17,139 nt of DNA from Ruminococcaceae bacterium UBA5391 (GCA_002410755.1 DHOL01000078.1:1-17139); one strand, 5' to 3'; positions 1 through 7,380 are shown, numbered from the stretch's first letter. A program made the numbers and translations. The notes: a model not told the origin generated them from the sequence alone.

Positions 1-268
1 GCTTGCGGTAAAGGATATAGCATTTGGCCACATCCGCATAGCCTGCACGGCTCAGCGCGGATTCTACGCTGTCCTGAATTGACTCGACGCCAATCAGGCC
101 GTCTTTGATTTTTGGCTCATAATCAGAGGTTACTTTCAGAGCAAGCAAGTCGATGATATCGCGGGTATACTGCTTGTTCAGTGCATCAAATGCCTTGTTG
201 ATTGCGGCACTGATTTTTGAAAGGTCAAAAGCCACCACTGTCCCATCGCGCTTTACCACCTGATACAT
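1..268 (-). CDS. nrdD: Anaerobic ribonucleoside-triphosphate reductase NrdD, N-terminal part (cut by window start)
   Basis: The reverse strand from the ATG at 268-266 stays open to the window edge (89 codons) and starts MYQVVKRDGTVVAFDLSKI, a typical ATP-cone (allosteric nucleotide-binding) opening. The rest of the cone follows, ending in a segment reading SRAGYADVAKCYILYR. NrdD is the oxygen-sensitive glycyl-radical enzyme that reduces NTPs to dNTPs. The catalytic cysteines and the glycyl radical loop lie outside the window. A GAGGA ribosome site lies just upstream. The gene begins 28 bp after the stop of nrdG on the same strand, so the two are almost certainly one operon. An aerobic NrdA or NrdJ also carries an ATP cone, but the adjacent activase argues for NrdD. 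Confidence 0.88.
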   Translation of the reverse strand, partial: MYQVVKRDGTVVAFDLSKISAAINKAFDALNKQYTRDIIDLLALKVTSDYEPKIKDGLIGVESIQDSVESALSRAGYADVAKCYILYRK

Positions 269-296
269 ATTCTTTTCCTCTCTTCCGGATTTTGTT

Positions 297-998
297 TTAT
301 ATGGATACGCCGCGCAATGCGGCGCTCTTTACATAAGGGGAGACAACTTCCAGAAATTTCTGCATCTCCTCGTCGGAGAATGCAGACAGCCCGCCCCCGC
401 TGACTAAATCGCCGGAGTCCACAAATTTCTGGAGGAAATAGCGCTTGGCCCCCCGGATGGATTCCGCCGTCTCACGGAGGATTTCCGCACTGTGCAGCCC
501 TTTGACGACGGTTGTGCGGAATTCGTAATCCACGCGGCCCTCCAGCAGAAAATCCATACTCTGCCGGACTGCGGAGCCAGAAAACCCTGAAATCCCAACA
601 GCTTCTGCATAATGCTCCGGGGAACTTTTGACATCCATTGCCACATAATCAGTAAGGCCAAGGCGGACTATATTTTTCAGCCGGTCTGGAAAGCATCCGT
701 TTGTATCCAGCTTGATGCAGTAACCAAGTGCCCGCAGGCGCCCCAGAAAATCGGGGAGATCCGACTGAAGCAGCGGTTCCCCGCCGGTGACGCAGACACC
801 ATCCAGGAGGCCGCGCCGCTTTTTCAGGTAGGAAAACAGCTCGTCAGCAGAGAACTCCACGGCATCTTCCGCCCTTGTGACAAGCGAGGCATTATGACAG
901 AAAGGGCACCGGAGATTGCACCCGCCGGTAAAAACCGTACAGGCGACTTTCTCCGGATAATCCAGCAGTGTAAGCTTCTGCAGCCCGTAAACTTTCAT
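297..998 (-). CDS. nrdG: Anaerobic ribonucleoside-triphosphate reductase activating protein (radical SAM)
   Basis: A 233-residue radical SAM protein. The cluster motif CNLRCPFC (C27, C31, C34, a CxxxCxxC spacing) binds the 4Fe-4S cluster, and GGEP at residues 72-75 is the usual SAM-contact motif. In this family the enzyme reductively cleaves S-adenosylmethionine and installs the glycyl radical on NrdD. The length fits the longer clostridial NrdG2-type activase rather than the ~155-residue E. coli type. The ATG at 998 is preceded by AAAGGAGG at about 1006-1013. It is the first gene of its operon with nrdD downstream, the reverse of the more common nrdD-nrdG order. Regulation is probably by NrdR (boxes at 1036-1083). 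Confidence 0.92.
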   Translation of the reverse strand: MKVYGLQKLTLLDYPEKVACTVFTGGCNLRCPFCHNASLVTRAEDAVEFSADELFSYLKKRRGLLDGVCVTGGEPLLQSDLPDFLGRLRALGYCIKLDTNGCFPDRLKNIVRLGLTDYVAMDVKSSPEHYAEAVGISGFSGSAVRQSMDFLLEGRVDYEFRTTVVKGLHSAEILRETAESIRGAKRYFLQKFVDSGDLVSGGGLSAFSDEEMQKFLEVVSPYVKSAALRGVSI

Positions 999-1035
999 GC
1001 TCGGCAGCCTCCTTTTATATAGATTGAAGCATAAG

Positions 1036-1083
1036 ACACTACATAACGCATTTATTATACTCTCATACCCCTATATCTTGCAA
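1036..1083 (-). promoter_or_regulatory. Tandem NrdR-like boxes over the nrdGD promoter
   Basis: The core of the family consensus is CwAtATaTwG. The window holds CTATATCTTG at 1071-1080 (9 of 10 match) and CTACATAACG at 1039-1048 (7 of 10). Their cores start exactly 32 bp apart, which is the three-turn spacing typical of paired NrdR boxes. One overlaps the -35 and spacer, the other the predicted start site. NrdR is the ATP/dATP-sensing repressor of ribonucleotide reductase operons. The flanking bases match poorly, so confidence is moderate. Confidence 0.5.
1054..1083 (-). promoter_or_regulatory. Sigma-A promoter of nrdG-nrdD
   Basis: On the minus strand, TTGCAA (1083-1078) and a perfect TATAAT (1059-1054) are separated by 18 bp. 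This places transcription start near 1047, about 50 nt upstream of the nrdG ATG. It is the only good promoter seen between the two divergent operons on this strand. Confidence 0.65.
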
Positions 1084-1239
1084 TAGCTTTTTATAATTAT
1101 TTTAAATAACAATATGAGTTGCCCGATAAAATAGGAAGAGCATGGTGCATCAGAATCAATGTTTTTTCTATATAGAATTTATGGCCCGTTTAAAATAACA
1201 TTTAACAATAGTATCTTCCTTAAGCCAGCCGGACCGGTG

Positions 1240-1268
1240 TTGACAAATCTTGTCCTGTGAGATATTCT
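1240..1268 (+). promoter_or_regulatory. Promoter of the thiM operon
   Basis: TTGACA (1240-1245), a 17-bp spacer and TATTCT (1263-1268) give a start near 1275, immediately before the TPP aptamer core. Confidence 0.55.
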
Positions 1269-1276
1269 GAAAAATA

Positions 1277-1364
1277 AAGGGGAAGCTTACTCCAAACAGG
1301 CTGAGAATAAGTTGCATTGCTAAGGCCATTCGCCTGATTTGGTTAATGCCAATGTAAGGAACAT
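1277..1364 (+). ncRNA. TPP riboswitch (THI element)
   Basis: The conserved parts appear in the correct order: GGGG followed by the P3 strand AGCTT (1280-1288), P3 closing as AGGCT directly into the invariant CTGAGA (1301-1306), then CCTGAT, the P5 arm TTGG-TTAAT-GCCAA (about 1339-1352) and GTAAGGAA (1354-1361). This is the thiamin pyrophosphate aptamer of the thi-box family and it sits upstream of thiM, as expected. P1 pairing is not obvious: the only clear closing helix is CTGTGA (1255-1260) with TCACAG (1364-1369), which would overlap the predicted promoter. The downstream terminator suggests control by transcription termination. Confidence 0.87.
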
Positions 1365-1376
1365 CACAGCCTTGGG

Positions 1377-1404
1377 AAGCAGTGCCTTGCATGCACTGCT
1401 TTTT
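1377..1404 (+). terminator. Riboswitch expression platform: intrinsic terminator
   Basis: AAGCAGTGC (1377-1385) pairs with GCACTGCTT (1393-1401), 9 bp around a 7-nt loop, and runs into a TTTTTC tract. It lies between the TPP aptamer and thiM, so TPP binding would be expected to favour this hairpin. A possible antiterminator is AAGGC (1322-1326) with GCCTT (1369-1373). Confidence 0.78.
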
Positions 1405-1455
1405 CTTTACACTTTATGTTCCTTCCCACTCTGCAGAGAAAGGAATGAAACAGTC

Positions 1456-2280
1456 ATGAGCATAACAATGGCGGCCATGCTGGATCATGTTAGAAAAAAG
1501 GCACCGCTGATTCACAGCATTACGAACTATGTCACTATAAATGGTGTGGCCAATATCATCCTTGCGTGCGGCGGTTCCCCGATTATGTCGGACAATGAAG
1601 CCGAAGTGGAAGAAATTACCGCGCGCTGCAGCGGGCTGGACCTCAATATTGGGACGCTCAGCCAGCGTATTATTCATTCAATGATCCTTGCGGGAAGGAA
1701 AGCCAACGCGCTTTGCCACCCTGTACTGCTGGACCCGGTGGGAGCCGGAGCCAGCAGCCTGCGTACAGAGACGGCGGAGTACCTGATGCGGGAAGTCCAC
1801 TTTGAAGCGATTCGCGGCAGCATTTCCGAAATTAAGGCGCTGGCTTCCGCCAGAGGATGCACCGGGGGTATGGAAGCGGTGGATGCCGTGACGGATAATA
1901 GCCTGAATACGGCCGTTCAGTTTGTCAAGGCATTTTCCGCAGAGACCGGCAGCATCATTGCCATAACGGGGGCGGTTGACCTTGTCGGCAGCGCAGAAGA
2001 GTGTTACATGATCCGCAATGGACGGCCGGAAATGGGGCGGATTACCGGAACCGGCTGCCAACTTTCCGGCATGATGACCACATTCCTGGCTGCAAATCCG
2101 GAAGACAGGCTTGAGGCGGCAGCGGCGGCGGCCTGTGCGATGGGGCTTGCCGGGGAAATTGGCTGGCGCAGAATGCAGCCGGGCGACGGCAATGCAGCTT
2201 ATTGCAGCCGGATTATTGATGCTGTCTGCAATATGACGAGTGAGCAGCTTGAAGAGGGGGCAAATTATGAAGTCCGATAA
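1456..2280 (+). CDS. thiM: Hydroxyethylthiazole kinase
   Basis: A 274-residue ribokinase-like enzyme that phosphorylates 4-methyl-5-(2-hydroxyethyl)thiazole for thiamine salvage. The N-terminal family motif HSITNYVTINGVANIILA spans residues 20-37, followed by GGSPIMSD. A DPVGAGAS segment is at 93-100, and ITGTGC ends at the catalytic-loop cysteine C201. A conserved RGNxSEI motif reads RGSISEI. The ATG at 1456 was chosen because the homologous sequence starts there and AAAGGA lies about 11 bp upstream; extension upstream would run through the riboswitch terminator. The last codons overlap the start of the thiE remnant. It is controlled by the upstream TPP riboswitch. Confidence 0.93.
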   Translation: MSITMAAMLDHVRKKAPLIHSITNYVTINGVANIILACGGSPIMSDNEAEVEEITARCSGLDLNIGTLSQRIIHSMILAGRKANALCHPVLLDPVGAGASSLRTETAEYLMREVHFEAIRGSISEIKALASARGCTGGMEAVDAVTDNSLNTAVQFVKAFSAETGSIIAITGAVDLVGSAEECYMIRNGRPEMGRITGTGCQLSGMMTTFLAANPEDRLEAAAAAACAMGLAGEIGWRRMQPGDGNAAYCSRIIDAVCNMTSEQLEEGANYEVR

Positions 2281-2470
2281 AAAAGACCTGCAGCTCTATA
2301 AGGTAAAGGGCAGCGGGAAACGGTGCACAAAGGCTGAGAAAGCCCTCTGCGGCGGTTCGGATTTTCTGTGGGGAAAGGGACGGGATGGAACGGGTTTCCG
2401 CAGTCAGTTCCATTTTTGTCCAGCCGGATATCAGAAATGCGAAAAGAGAGAGGGGGCAGCAGGCCTGTGA
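2267..2470 (+). pseudogene. thiE: Collapsed remnant of thiamine-phosphate synthase thiE
   Basis: An ORF of 67 codons starts ATGA-style inside the end of thiM, with GAGGGGG 6-7 nt upstream. It begins MKSDKKDLQLY, which resembles the opening of clostridial ThiE, and continues EKALCGGSDFLWGKGRDG, which resembles the family's EALxGGxTxxQLREK region. A second reading frame from 2385 gives VSAVSSIFVQPDIRNAK, closely like the ThiE C-terminal VVSAIFAxxDI segment. The family is about 210 residues long, so roughly 400 bp of the middle, including the pyrophosphate- and substrate-binding loops, is missing and the frames no longer join. The ORF's TGA (2468-2470) overlaps the GTG start of the next gene, so it may still be translated as a coupling leader. 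Assignment rests on remembered family motifs. Confidence 0.6.
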
Positions 2471-3126
2471 TCCGCGGAGCAATTTTCGATTTGGACGGTA
2501 CGCTGCTGGATTCCATGCCGATGTGGAACCATGCCGGGGAAGTTTATCTTGCAGGACTTGGTGTCCGGGCGAAGCCGGGGCTTGCAAAAGTCATGTTTCC
2601 CATGACGATTCAGCAAAGTGCAGTTTACCTTAGGCGGGAGTATGCCCTGCCTTTGACGGAAGAGGAGATTATTGCGGGCGTCAACCGCACCATAGAAGGA
2701 TTCTACCGGTATCAAGCGCCTTTTAAAAAAGGCGTGCCGGAGTTTCTAAACGGCCTGAAGTCTGCCGGGATTGTGATGGCAGTGGCAACGGTGACCGACC
2801 GACCGTATGTGGAGGCTGCCCTGCACCATTTGAATGCCCGGCCATATTTTCGCGCCGTGCTGACGGCTACGGAAGTCGGGGCCGGGAAAGACCGTCCCGA
2901 TATTTATCTGAAAACGGCGGCAGTGCTGGGGACGGCGACGGGGGAGACACTGGTCTTTGAGGATGCGCTCCATGCTGCCAGGACAGCCAAAGCTGCCGGT
3001 TTCCAAACGGTTGGAGTCTATGACGCATCCAGTAAAGACCGCCAGGTTGCACTGCGGGAAGAATGCGACTATTACCTTACGGATTTCCACGATTTTCCTT
3101 CTTTCGCAGCAGAAGCCCTGACATAA
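2467..3126 (+). CDS. HAD-superfamily phosphatase (beta-phosphoglucomutase-like)
   Basis: Taken from the GTG at 2467 this is a 219-residue HAD-IA hydrolase. Motif I is FDLDGT with nucleophile D8 and acid/base D10; a helical cap occupies about residues 15-85; motif II is the T108 of VATVTD; the motif III lysine is K141; motif IV is VFEDA with E165 and D166. The GTG is chosen because the HAD fold starts there, AGGGGG lies 10 bp upstream, and GTGA overlaps the upstream stop. An in-frame ATG at 2437 would add a tail derived from thiE DNA. Substrate is unknown; its place in a TPP-controlled operon suggests a phosphorylated thiamine intermediate, which is inference. Confidence 0.85.
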   Translation: MIRGAIFDLDGTLLDSMPMWNHAGEVYLAGLGVRAKPGLAKVMFPMTIQQSAVYLRREYALPLTEEEIIAGVNRTIEGFYRYQAPFKKGVPEFLNGLKSAGIVMAVATVTDRPYVEAALHHLNARPYFRAVLTATEVGAGKDRPDIYLKTAAVLGTATGETLVFEDALHAARTAKAAGFQTVGVYDASSKDRQVALREECDYYLTDFHDFPSFAAEALT

Positions 3127-3162
3127 AGCTTTTGCCGCTGTAGGCTGTGGGCAGCTTTTCCC
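3125..3162 (+). terminator. Possible terminator after the thiM operon
   Basis: AAAGCT (3125-3130) can pair with AGCTTT (3153-3158), with an inner GCC/GGC helix and a TTT bulge, followed by TTTCCCTTATTT. The stem overlaps the stop codon and is imperfect. Confidence 0.35.
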
Positions 3163-3217
3163 TTATTTGGAGGCCATAAAATTTTACGCTGCCACGGTGG
3201 CTTTTCGTTTTTAAATA

Positions 3218-3226
3218 TGATATAAT
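3218..3226 (+). promoter_or_regulatory. Extended -10 promoter of the ABC transporter operon
   Basis: TGATATAAT contains the TG extension (3218-3219) and a perfect TATAAT (3221-3226). No good -35 is seen at 16-18 bp, which is acceptable for an extended -10 promoter. Start would be near 3233. Confidence 0.55.
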
Positions 3227-3276
3227 CTGTCGGTGAAGCTGGCACCGGCCGGAATAGCAGGAAGAAAGGCACTTTT

Positions 3277-3443
3277 ATAACGGCCTGCCGGTGTCCAAAG
3301 TGCGGCAGGGCCTTTATACCCCCAAAGCACAGCTGACGGTTCGCTCCTTTGGAAAGTTCCTGCTGAGATGCCCTTCTTGCGGACAGCAGAGCGTGATGGG
3401 TCCGGCAGGGAAAAATAAAGTATATGGGAAAAGGAGAAGCTGA
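3277..3443 (+). pseudogene. Frameshifted small zinc-ribbon protein
   Basis: Two CxxC motifs lie in order on the plus strand but in different frames. CRCPKCGRAFIPPKHS reads from about 3286 and stops with TGA at 3334-3336. LTVRSFGKFLLRCPSCG reads one frame away and ends at TGA 3441-3443. Joined, they give a 50-55 residue protein with two zinc knuckles about 25 residues apart, as in small clostridial zinc-ribbon proteins. The first frame lacks an ATG; the codon before TACRCPKC-like sequence is ATA (3277), which could be a mutated start behind AGGAAG. Its end is 5 bp before the ABC ATPase start. It could also be chance or one real short ORF, hence moderate confidence. Confidence 0.45.
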
Positions 3444-3448
3444 CAATT

Positions 3449-4174
3449 ATGATTGAATTTTCGGATGTGAGCAAAAGTTTCGGGCCGTCGAAGATTGCGG
3501 TTGACCACCTTTCGCTGACAGTAAATGACGGGGAGATTTTCGGTTTCCTTGGGCCGAATGGCGCAGGTAAGACGACTTCCATCAAAATGATGACCGGCAT
3601 TCTGAAGCCGGATTCCGGCCGGATTAAAATTAACGGGATTGATATTGCCGAGAATCCCATTGAGGCAAAAAAGCAGTTTGGTTATGTTCCGGACAGCCCG
3701 GATCAGTTCCTACGCCTCAAGGGGATTGAATATCTGGACTTTATGGCGGATATGTATGATGTTCCTTTGGAGCTGCGGGAAGAGCGCATAAAAAAATTTT
3801 CGGATGAATTTGAAATGAGCACGGCGCTTGGCAATACAATCCAAAGCTATTCCCACGGGATGCGCCAGAAAATTGTCATTATCGGTGCGCTGCTCCACGA
3901 CCCTGCGGTCTGGATTCTGGATGAGCCGCTGACCGGCCTTGACCCGAAGTCTGCTTATACCCTCAAGCAGCGGATGCGGCAGCACGCGGATGCTCATAAG
4001 ACGGTCTTTTTCTCCACCCATGTGCTGGAGGTTGTAGAAAACCTGTGCGACCATGTCGCTATTATTGACCACGGGCATATCCTGTTTGCAGGCAGCCTGG
4101 AGGAGCTGAAAGAACAGCATAAGGGCGATGAGTCGCTTGAAAAGATTTTCCTGGAGATGACCGACCATGAATAA
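3449..4174 (+). CDS. ABC transporter ATP-binding protein
   Basis: A 241-residue ATPase of the ABC-2 export type. Walker A is GPNGAGKT (residues 35-42), the signature is the variant YSHGMRQK (134-141) in place of LSGGQ, Walker B plus catalytic glutamate is WILDEP (155-160), then the D-loop TGLD and the switch histidine in STHVLE near 191. This divergent signature is common in EcsA/YthP-like and bacitracin-type exporters. AAAAGGAG lies 12 bp upstream of the ATG. Its last codons overlap the ATG of the permease by 8 nt, so the two are translationally coupled and form one exporter. Substrate is not determinable from sequence. Confidence 0.93.
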   Translation: MIEFSDVSKSFGPSKIAVDHLSLTVNDGEIFGFLGPNGAGKTTSIKMMTGILKPDSGRIKINGIDIAENPIEAKKQFGYVPDSPDQFLRLKGIEYLDFMADMYDVPLELREERIKKFSDEFEMSTALGNTIQSYSHGMRQKIVIIGALLHDPAVWILDEPLTGLDPKSAYTLKQRMRQHADAHKTVFFSTHVLEVVENLCDHVAIIDHGHILFAGSLEELKEQHKGDESLEKIFLEMTDHE

Positions 4175-6209
4175 ATACCTGACACTGGCACGCGTTTTAA
4201 TCCGGAATGGTGCTATGCCCGGTCGGTCGGAGAACAGACGGGAAAAGACAGTTGTGCTGGTTGTCATTCTTGCCTTCCTGCCTGTCCTCTGTATGGAAGC
4301 GGCTTCCCTCTGGAATGCTTACGGCACCATTGCTGCCAGCCATCTGACAGGTGCTGTCCTCGCAGGGCAGATGGCGGCTTGCTGTATCGCTATGATTTTG
4401 CTTGGTATCCTGTATGTTATCAGCACTTACTATTTTTCCGATGACACCTTGTCGCTTCTGACCATGCCGATTCCTTCCCACCGCATCCTTGCCGCAAAAT
4501 TTACTGTGGTTTTACTGTTCCAGTATTGGCTTGAGGCTTTGATTGTACTGCCTGCTTTTCTTGTCTTTGGAATTCGGGGCGGAGGCTTTTTTTACTGGAT
4601 CAGTGCCATCCTTGTCATGGTGGCGCTTCCCTTGATTCCAACGGCAATATGCTCGATTGTCAGCGTCCTTATTATGGCTTTCAGCCATTTTTTCCGGAAT
4701 AAAGACCGGGTTAAATTCTTTGCCGGCCTGATTGCAATCCTTGTTGCCGTTGGGATTACCATACCACTGGAAAAGCTCAGCGACCACTCTGGCTCTGCTG
4801 CCCAGGCGCTTTCGAGCAGTGGCAGTGCGATGAAGAAAGCAGCTATGCTGTTTCCGTCAGACTACCTTGCGGTTAAGGCAGTCTTTGGCGGCACAGCGGT
4901 ATCTCTGCTCTGGCTGGCAGCTTTTTTACTTCTCAGTGCAGCCGCAGTTGCAGTTTTTCTGTTCCTTGGCAACAAGCTCTATCTGAGAGGTGTTATAGGG
5001 CTGTCCCAAAGCAATGTGAAAGCAAAGAGCAGGGGCGGACATTTTCAACTGAAGAAGCGCCGTCCGGCTTTTGCTGTTGCCCGCAAGGACTGGCGCCTGA
5101 TTTGCCGGACACCTGCCTATTCCCTAAACTGCCTGTTGGGCGCTTTCCTTGTGCCGGTGATTTTAATTGTGGTTCTTGCATTTACACTGCACGGCGGCGT
5201 GACAATTCCGCGGGGCAATATAATGGTTATCTCCCTGAGCGTTTTGTTCCTGGCGCTCATTTCCACGACAAACGTTGTTTCCCCGACGGCTATTTCGCGC
5301 GATGGGCGGGATGCCACCCTTGCCTGCATGTTTCCGGTACGTCCGGCAGACCAGATTTTTGGAAAGCTGCTTCCCGGCCTCGGGCTGAGTTTTGCCAGCC
5401 TGCTTATCATGGTGATCCCCCTGTGCATCCTGCTGAGGCCGGATTCTTTTACGGCTGTCTCGGTTTGCATTCTCAGCGCTGTGGCAGTTGTAACTTTTAA
5501 CATGTTTGGCCTTTTCCTGGACCTTGTTTCCCCCAAACTGGACTGGGACGATGAAACGATTGCCGTCAAGCAGAACTTTAATATTGCCATTGCAATGTTT
5601 GTTATGATTGTTGCCCTCGGCCTGCCTGCATTTCTGGTCTACAAACTTCAGCTGGACCTGTGGGGCGGCGTCATTTTTCTCCTGATTTACAACCTTGTCC
5701 TTCTGGCTGTTGCTGCATGGCTTCTGTCCTGGAAAGGTTCCATGGTATACGGCAGCGCCGGCCTTGCAAAAAAGCAAGTGGAAAAAACTGCTGACCGGCA
5801 GAAAACCATCCGTATCGTGATAAGTGTTGTCGTAGTGGCCGCCATTTTTGGGATGATCGGCTGGGAGATGTTGTTTGTTCACACGGATGTAAAGATTACC
5901 GCTTCGGAAGTTTCTGTTTCCGCAGGGATTGGGGAATCTTCATCCTTTGAGCTTTCCCAAATTCATTCCGTCTACCTGAAAGACTCCCTGCCGCAGGTCG
6001 ACCAGAAAATCGTCGGGTTTGCATCAGGGGCGAAGATGCGCGGAAGCTTCAGCGTTAAGGGCTTGGGGCGCGGCCATCTGTATACGCAGAATGTGAAAGG
6101 GCCGTTCCTCTATATTATCCTGAAAGACGGTAGCTTTACTGTTTTTAACTTTGATGACAGCGGGAAAACGGAAAACCTTTATAAAACGCTTAAGCAATAC
6201 GCAAAATAA
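4167..6209 (+). CDS. ABC-2 type permease with a C-terminal bacterial PH-like domain
   Basis: A 680-residue integral membrane protein with about 13 hydrophobic segments (roughly 28-47, 62-88, 112-135, 143-172, 184-200, 243-268, 320-340, 351-372, 401-424, 428-452, 470-492, 499-521, 547-570). A basic loop at 283-310 splits it into two halves, consistent with a duplicated or fused permease. After the last segment, residues 574-676 form a soluble beta-rich domain with LSQIHSVYL, a lone-glycine MRGSFSVKGLG turn, GPFLYIILKDG and a final helix KTENLYKTL. This pattern resembles the bPH_5/SunI-like bacterial PH domains. It pairs with the upstream ATPase. The PH-like part probably faces one membrane side as a sensor or partner-binding module; that role is inference. 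Confidence 0.88.
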   Translation: MNKYLTLARVLIRNGAMPGRSENRREKTVVLVVILAFLPVLCMEAASLWNAYGTIAASHLTGAVLAGQMAACCIAMILLGILYVISTYYFSDDTLSLLTMPIPSHRILAAKFTVVLLFQYWLEALIVLPAFLVFGIRGGGFFYWISAILVMVALPLIPTAICSIVSVLIMAFSHFFRNKDRVKFFAGLIAILVAVGITIPLEKLSDHSGSAAQALSSSGSAMKKAAMLFPSDYLAVKAVFGGTAVSLLWLAAFLLLSAAAVAVFLFLGNKLYLRGVIGLSQSNVKAKSRGGHFQLKKRRPAFAVARKDWRLICRTPAYSLNCLLGAFLVPVILIVVLAFTLHGGVTIPRGNIMVISLSVLFLALISTTNVVSPTAISRDGRDATLACMFPVRPADQIFGKLLPGLGLSFASLLIMVIPLCILLRPDSFTAVSVCILSAVAVVTFNMFGLFLDLVSPKLDWDDETIAVKQNFNIAIAMFVMIVALGLPAFLVYKLQLDLWGGVIFLLIYNLVLLAVAAWLLSWKGSMVYGSAGLAKKQVEKTADRQKTIRIVISVVVVAAIFGMIGWEMLFVHTDVKITASEVSVSAGIGESSSFELSQIHSVYLKDSLPQVDQKIVGFASGAKMRGSFSVKGLGRGHLYTQNVKGPFLYIILKDGSFTVFNFDDSGKTENLYKTLKQYAK

Positions 6210-6215
6210 AATGCC

Positions 6216-6261
6216 AAATGGACTGGCCCGCTGCGGTTAGAAGCAGCGGGCCAGTCCATTT
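6216..6261. terminator. Bidirectional terminator between convergent operons
   Basis: A perfect 19-bp inverted repeat (6216-6234 with 6243-6261) encloses an 8-nt loop. The plus strand continues TTTT as the arm ends; the minus strand continues into GGCATTTTATTTTG. It lies just after the permease stop and 67 bp beyond the EamA stop, so it can serve both. Confidence 0.85.
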
Positions 6262-6327
6262 TAAAAAGACGGAGCAGGGAGCCTGCATGGGCTTTGCCCC
6301 AAACTGCTTCTCCCCTTCGGGAAGGTG

Positions 6328-7218
6328 TTATCCTGCGCCGAGAATGACAATGCCGATTACTGCTATGAAAATAGCGGCGTACTGTTTTACTGTAAGCTTT
6401 TCCTTTAAAATCAGCCTTGCCCACAGAACAGAAAAAATACAGTAAGAGGAAATCAGCGGGGCTGCAACGATTGCATTGTCGCCCAGCGCGTAAATATATG
6501 CGAACTGCCCTGCGGTCTCACAAAGGCCTGCCACAATTTTGGGCTTCTCTTTGGAAAGCCTGATCTTCTGTTTCCTGACAACAACAAGATACAGGTAAGA
6601 CAGGACTGCCAGGAACAGGAAGGTCAGCTCATATGCAATGTTTGCGGTCCCTTCCTGTATGTATTGATTCAGCACGAGGGCGTCCCCAAAAGTCCCGAGG
6701 CCATCAATGAGGCAATATAGGATGGGGAAAAGTATGGCGATTAAGCTGTTAGTATATTTCTTTTCGGGCACGTTCCCTTCCTGGAGCCGCTTTGCGTCGT
6801 CCTGCTCCTTTTCAAAGAAAGACAGCGCAAAAATCCCGGCTGTAATTAAGGCAACAGCGGTCAGTTGCAGCCAGCTCATCCTTTGGTTCAGAAAGAAAAA
6901 GCAGAGCAGGGCGGCAACCGCTCCGGACGAATTGCAGACAGGTGTCGAAACGGAAAGGGTTACGTACCGGAGGCCCGCATACCCCAGCACCATGGCGGAG
7001 ATATAGAGCAGGGACACCGGCAAATAGAGGATAAGGTCCTCTATTTTGAATGGGACGCCTTGGAGAAGCTCAATTCCGGCGTGGATGCCCATAATCAGCC
7101 CGACTGCTATGACCATTTTCCAGTGGCTGTATTTGTCGTCGGGCTTTGAGCCGATTTTCGAGAAGAGATCAGAGCCGCTCCAGAAAAGGATTGCAATGAG
7201 CGAGAGCCAAAACCACAT
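6328..7218 (-). CDS. EamA/DMT-family transporter
   Basis: Taken from the ATG at 7218 this is a 296-residue protein with ten predicted membrane helices arranged as two EamA repeats, starting MWFWLSLIAILFWSGSDLFSK and ending in a family-like GIVILGAG. A charged cytoplasmic linker with EKEQDDAKR separates the halves near residue 135. The start is set by GTGAGGAAG about 8 bp upstream and by the usual 290-300 residue family length. The open frame continues 86 codons further upstream but that extension is not membrane-like and has no ribosome site. DMT members export small metabolites or amino acids; the substrate is unknown. It converges on the ABC operon and is likely monocistronic. Confidence 0.88.
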   Translation of the reverse strand: MWFWLSLIAILFWSGSDLFSKIGSKPDDKYSHWKMVIAVGLIMGIHAGIELLQGVPFKIEDLILYLPVSLLYISAMVLGYAGLRYVTLSVSTPVCNSSGAVAALLCFFFLNQRMSWLQLTAVALITAGIFALSFFEKEQDDAKRLQEGNVPEKKYTNSLIAILFPILYCLIDGLGTFGDALVLNQYIQEGTANIAYELTFLFLAVLSYLYLVVVRKQKIRLSKEKPKIVAGLCETAGQFAYIYALGDNAIVAAPLISSYCIFSVLWARLILKEKLTVKQYAAIFIAVIGIVILGAG

Positions 7219-7380
7219 ATTCTTCTTCCTCACGTTAAAAATAATAGCCGGCCCGAGCTTCAGGAGGAAATTCTCTGTGCCGGTGCAAAGAATCCATGGC
7301 GCTTGGGTATCCCTTGGTTTTAGGCCCGGCTTGGCTTTGAAACCGGATGCAAGTTTATTTTGGCACAGTCCGCTTTTTCC

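Noticed and set aside
1339..1455. 39-codon N-terminal extension of ThiM
   Set aside because: It would translate the TPP aptamer and terminator hairpin; the family sequence starts at the ATG at 1456.
5163..5882. Antisense open frame of 239 codons within the permease
   Set aside because: Composition (K, N, Q, H rich) is typical of the complement of a membrane-protein gene; no ribosome site.
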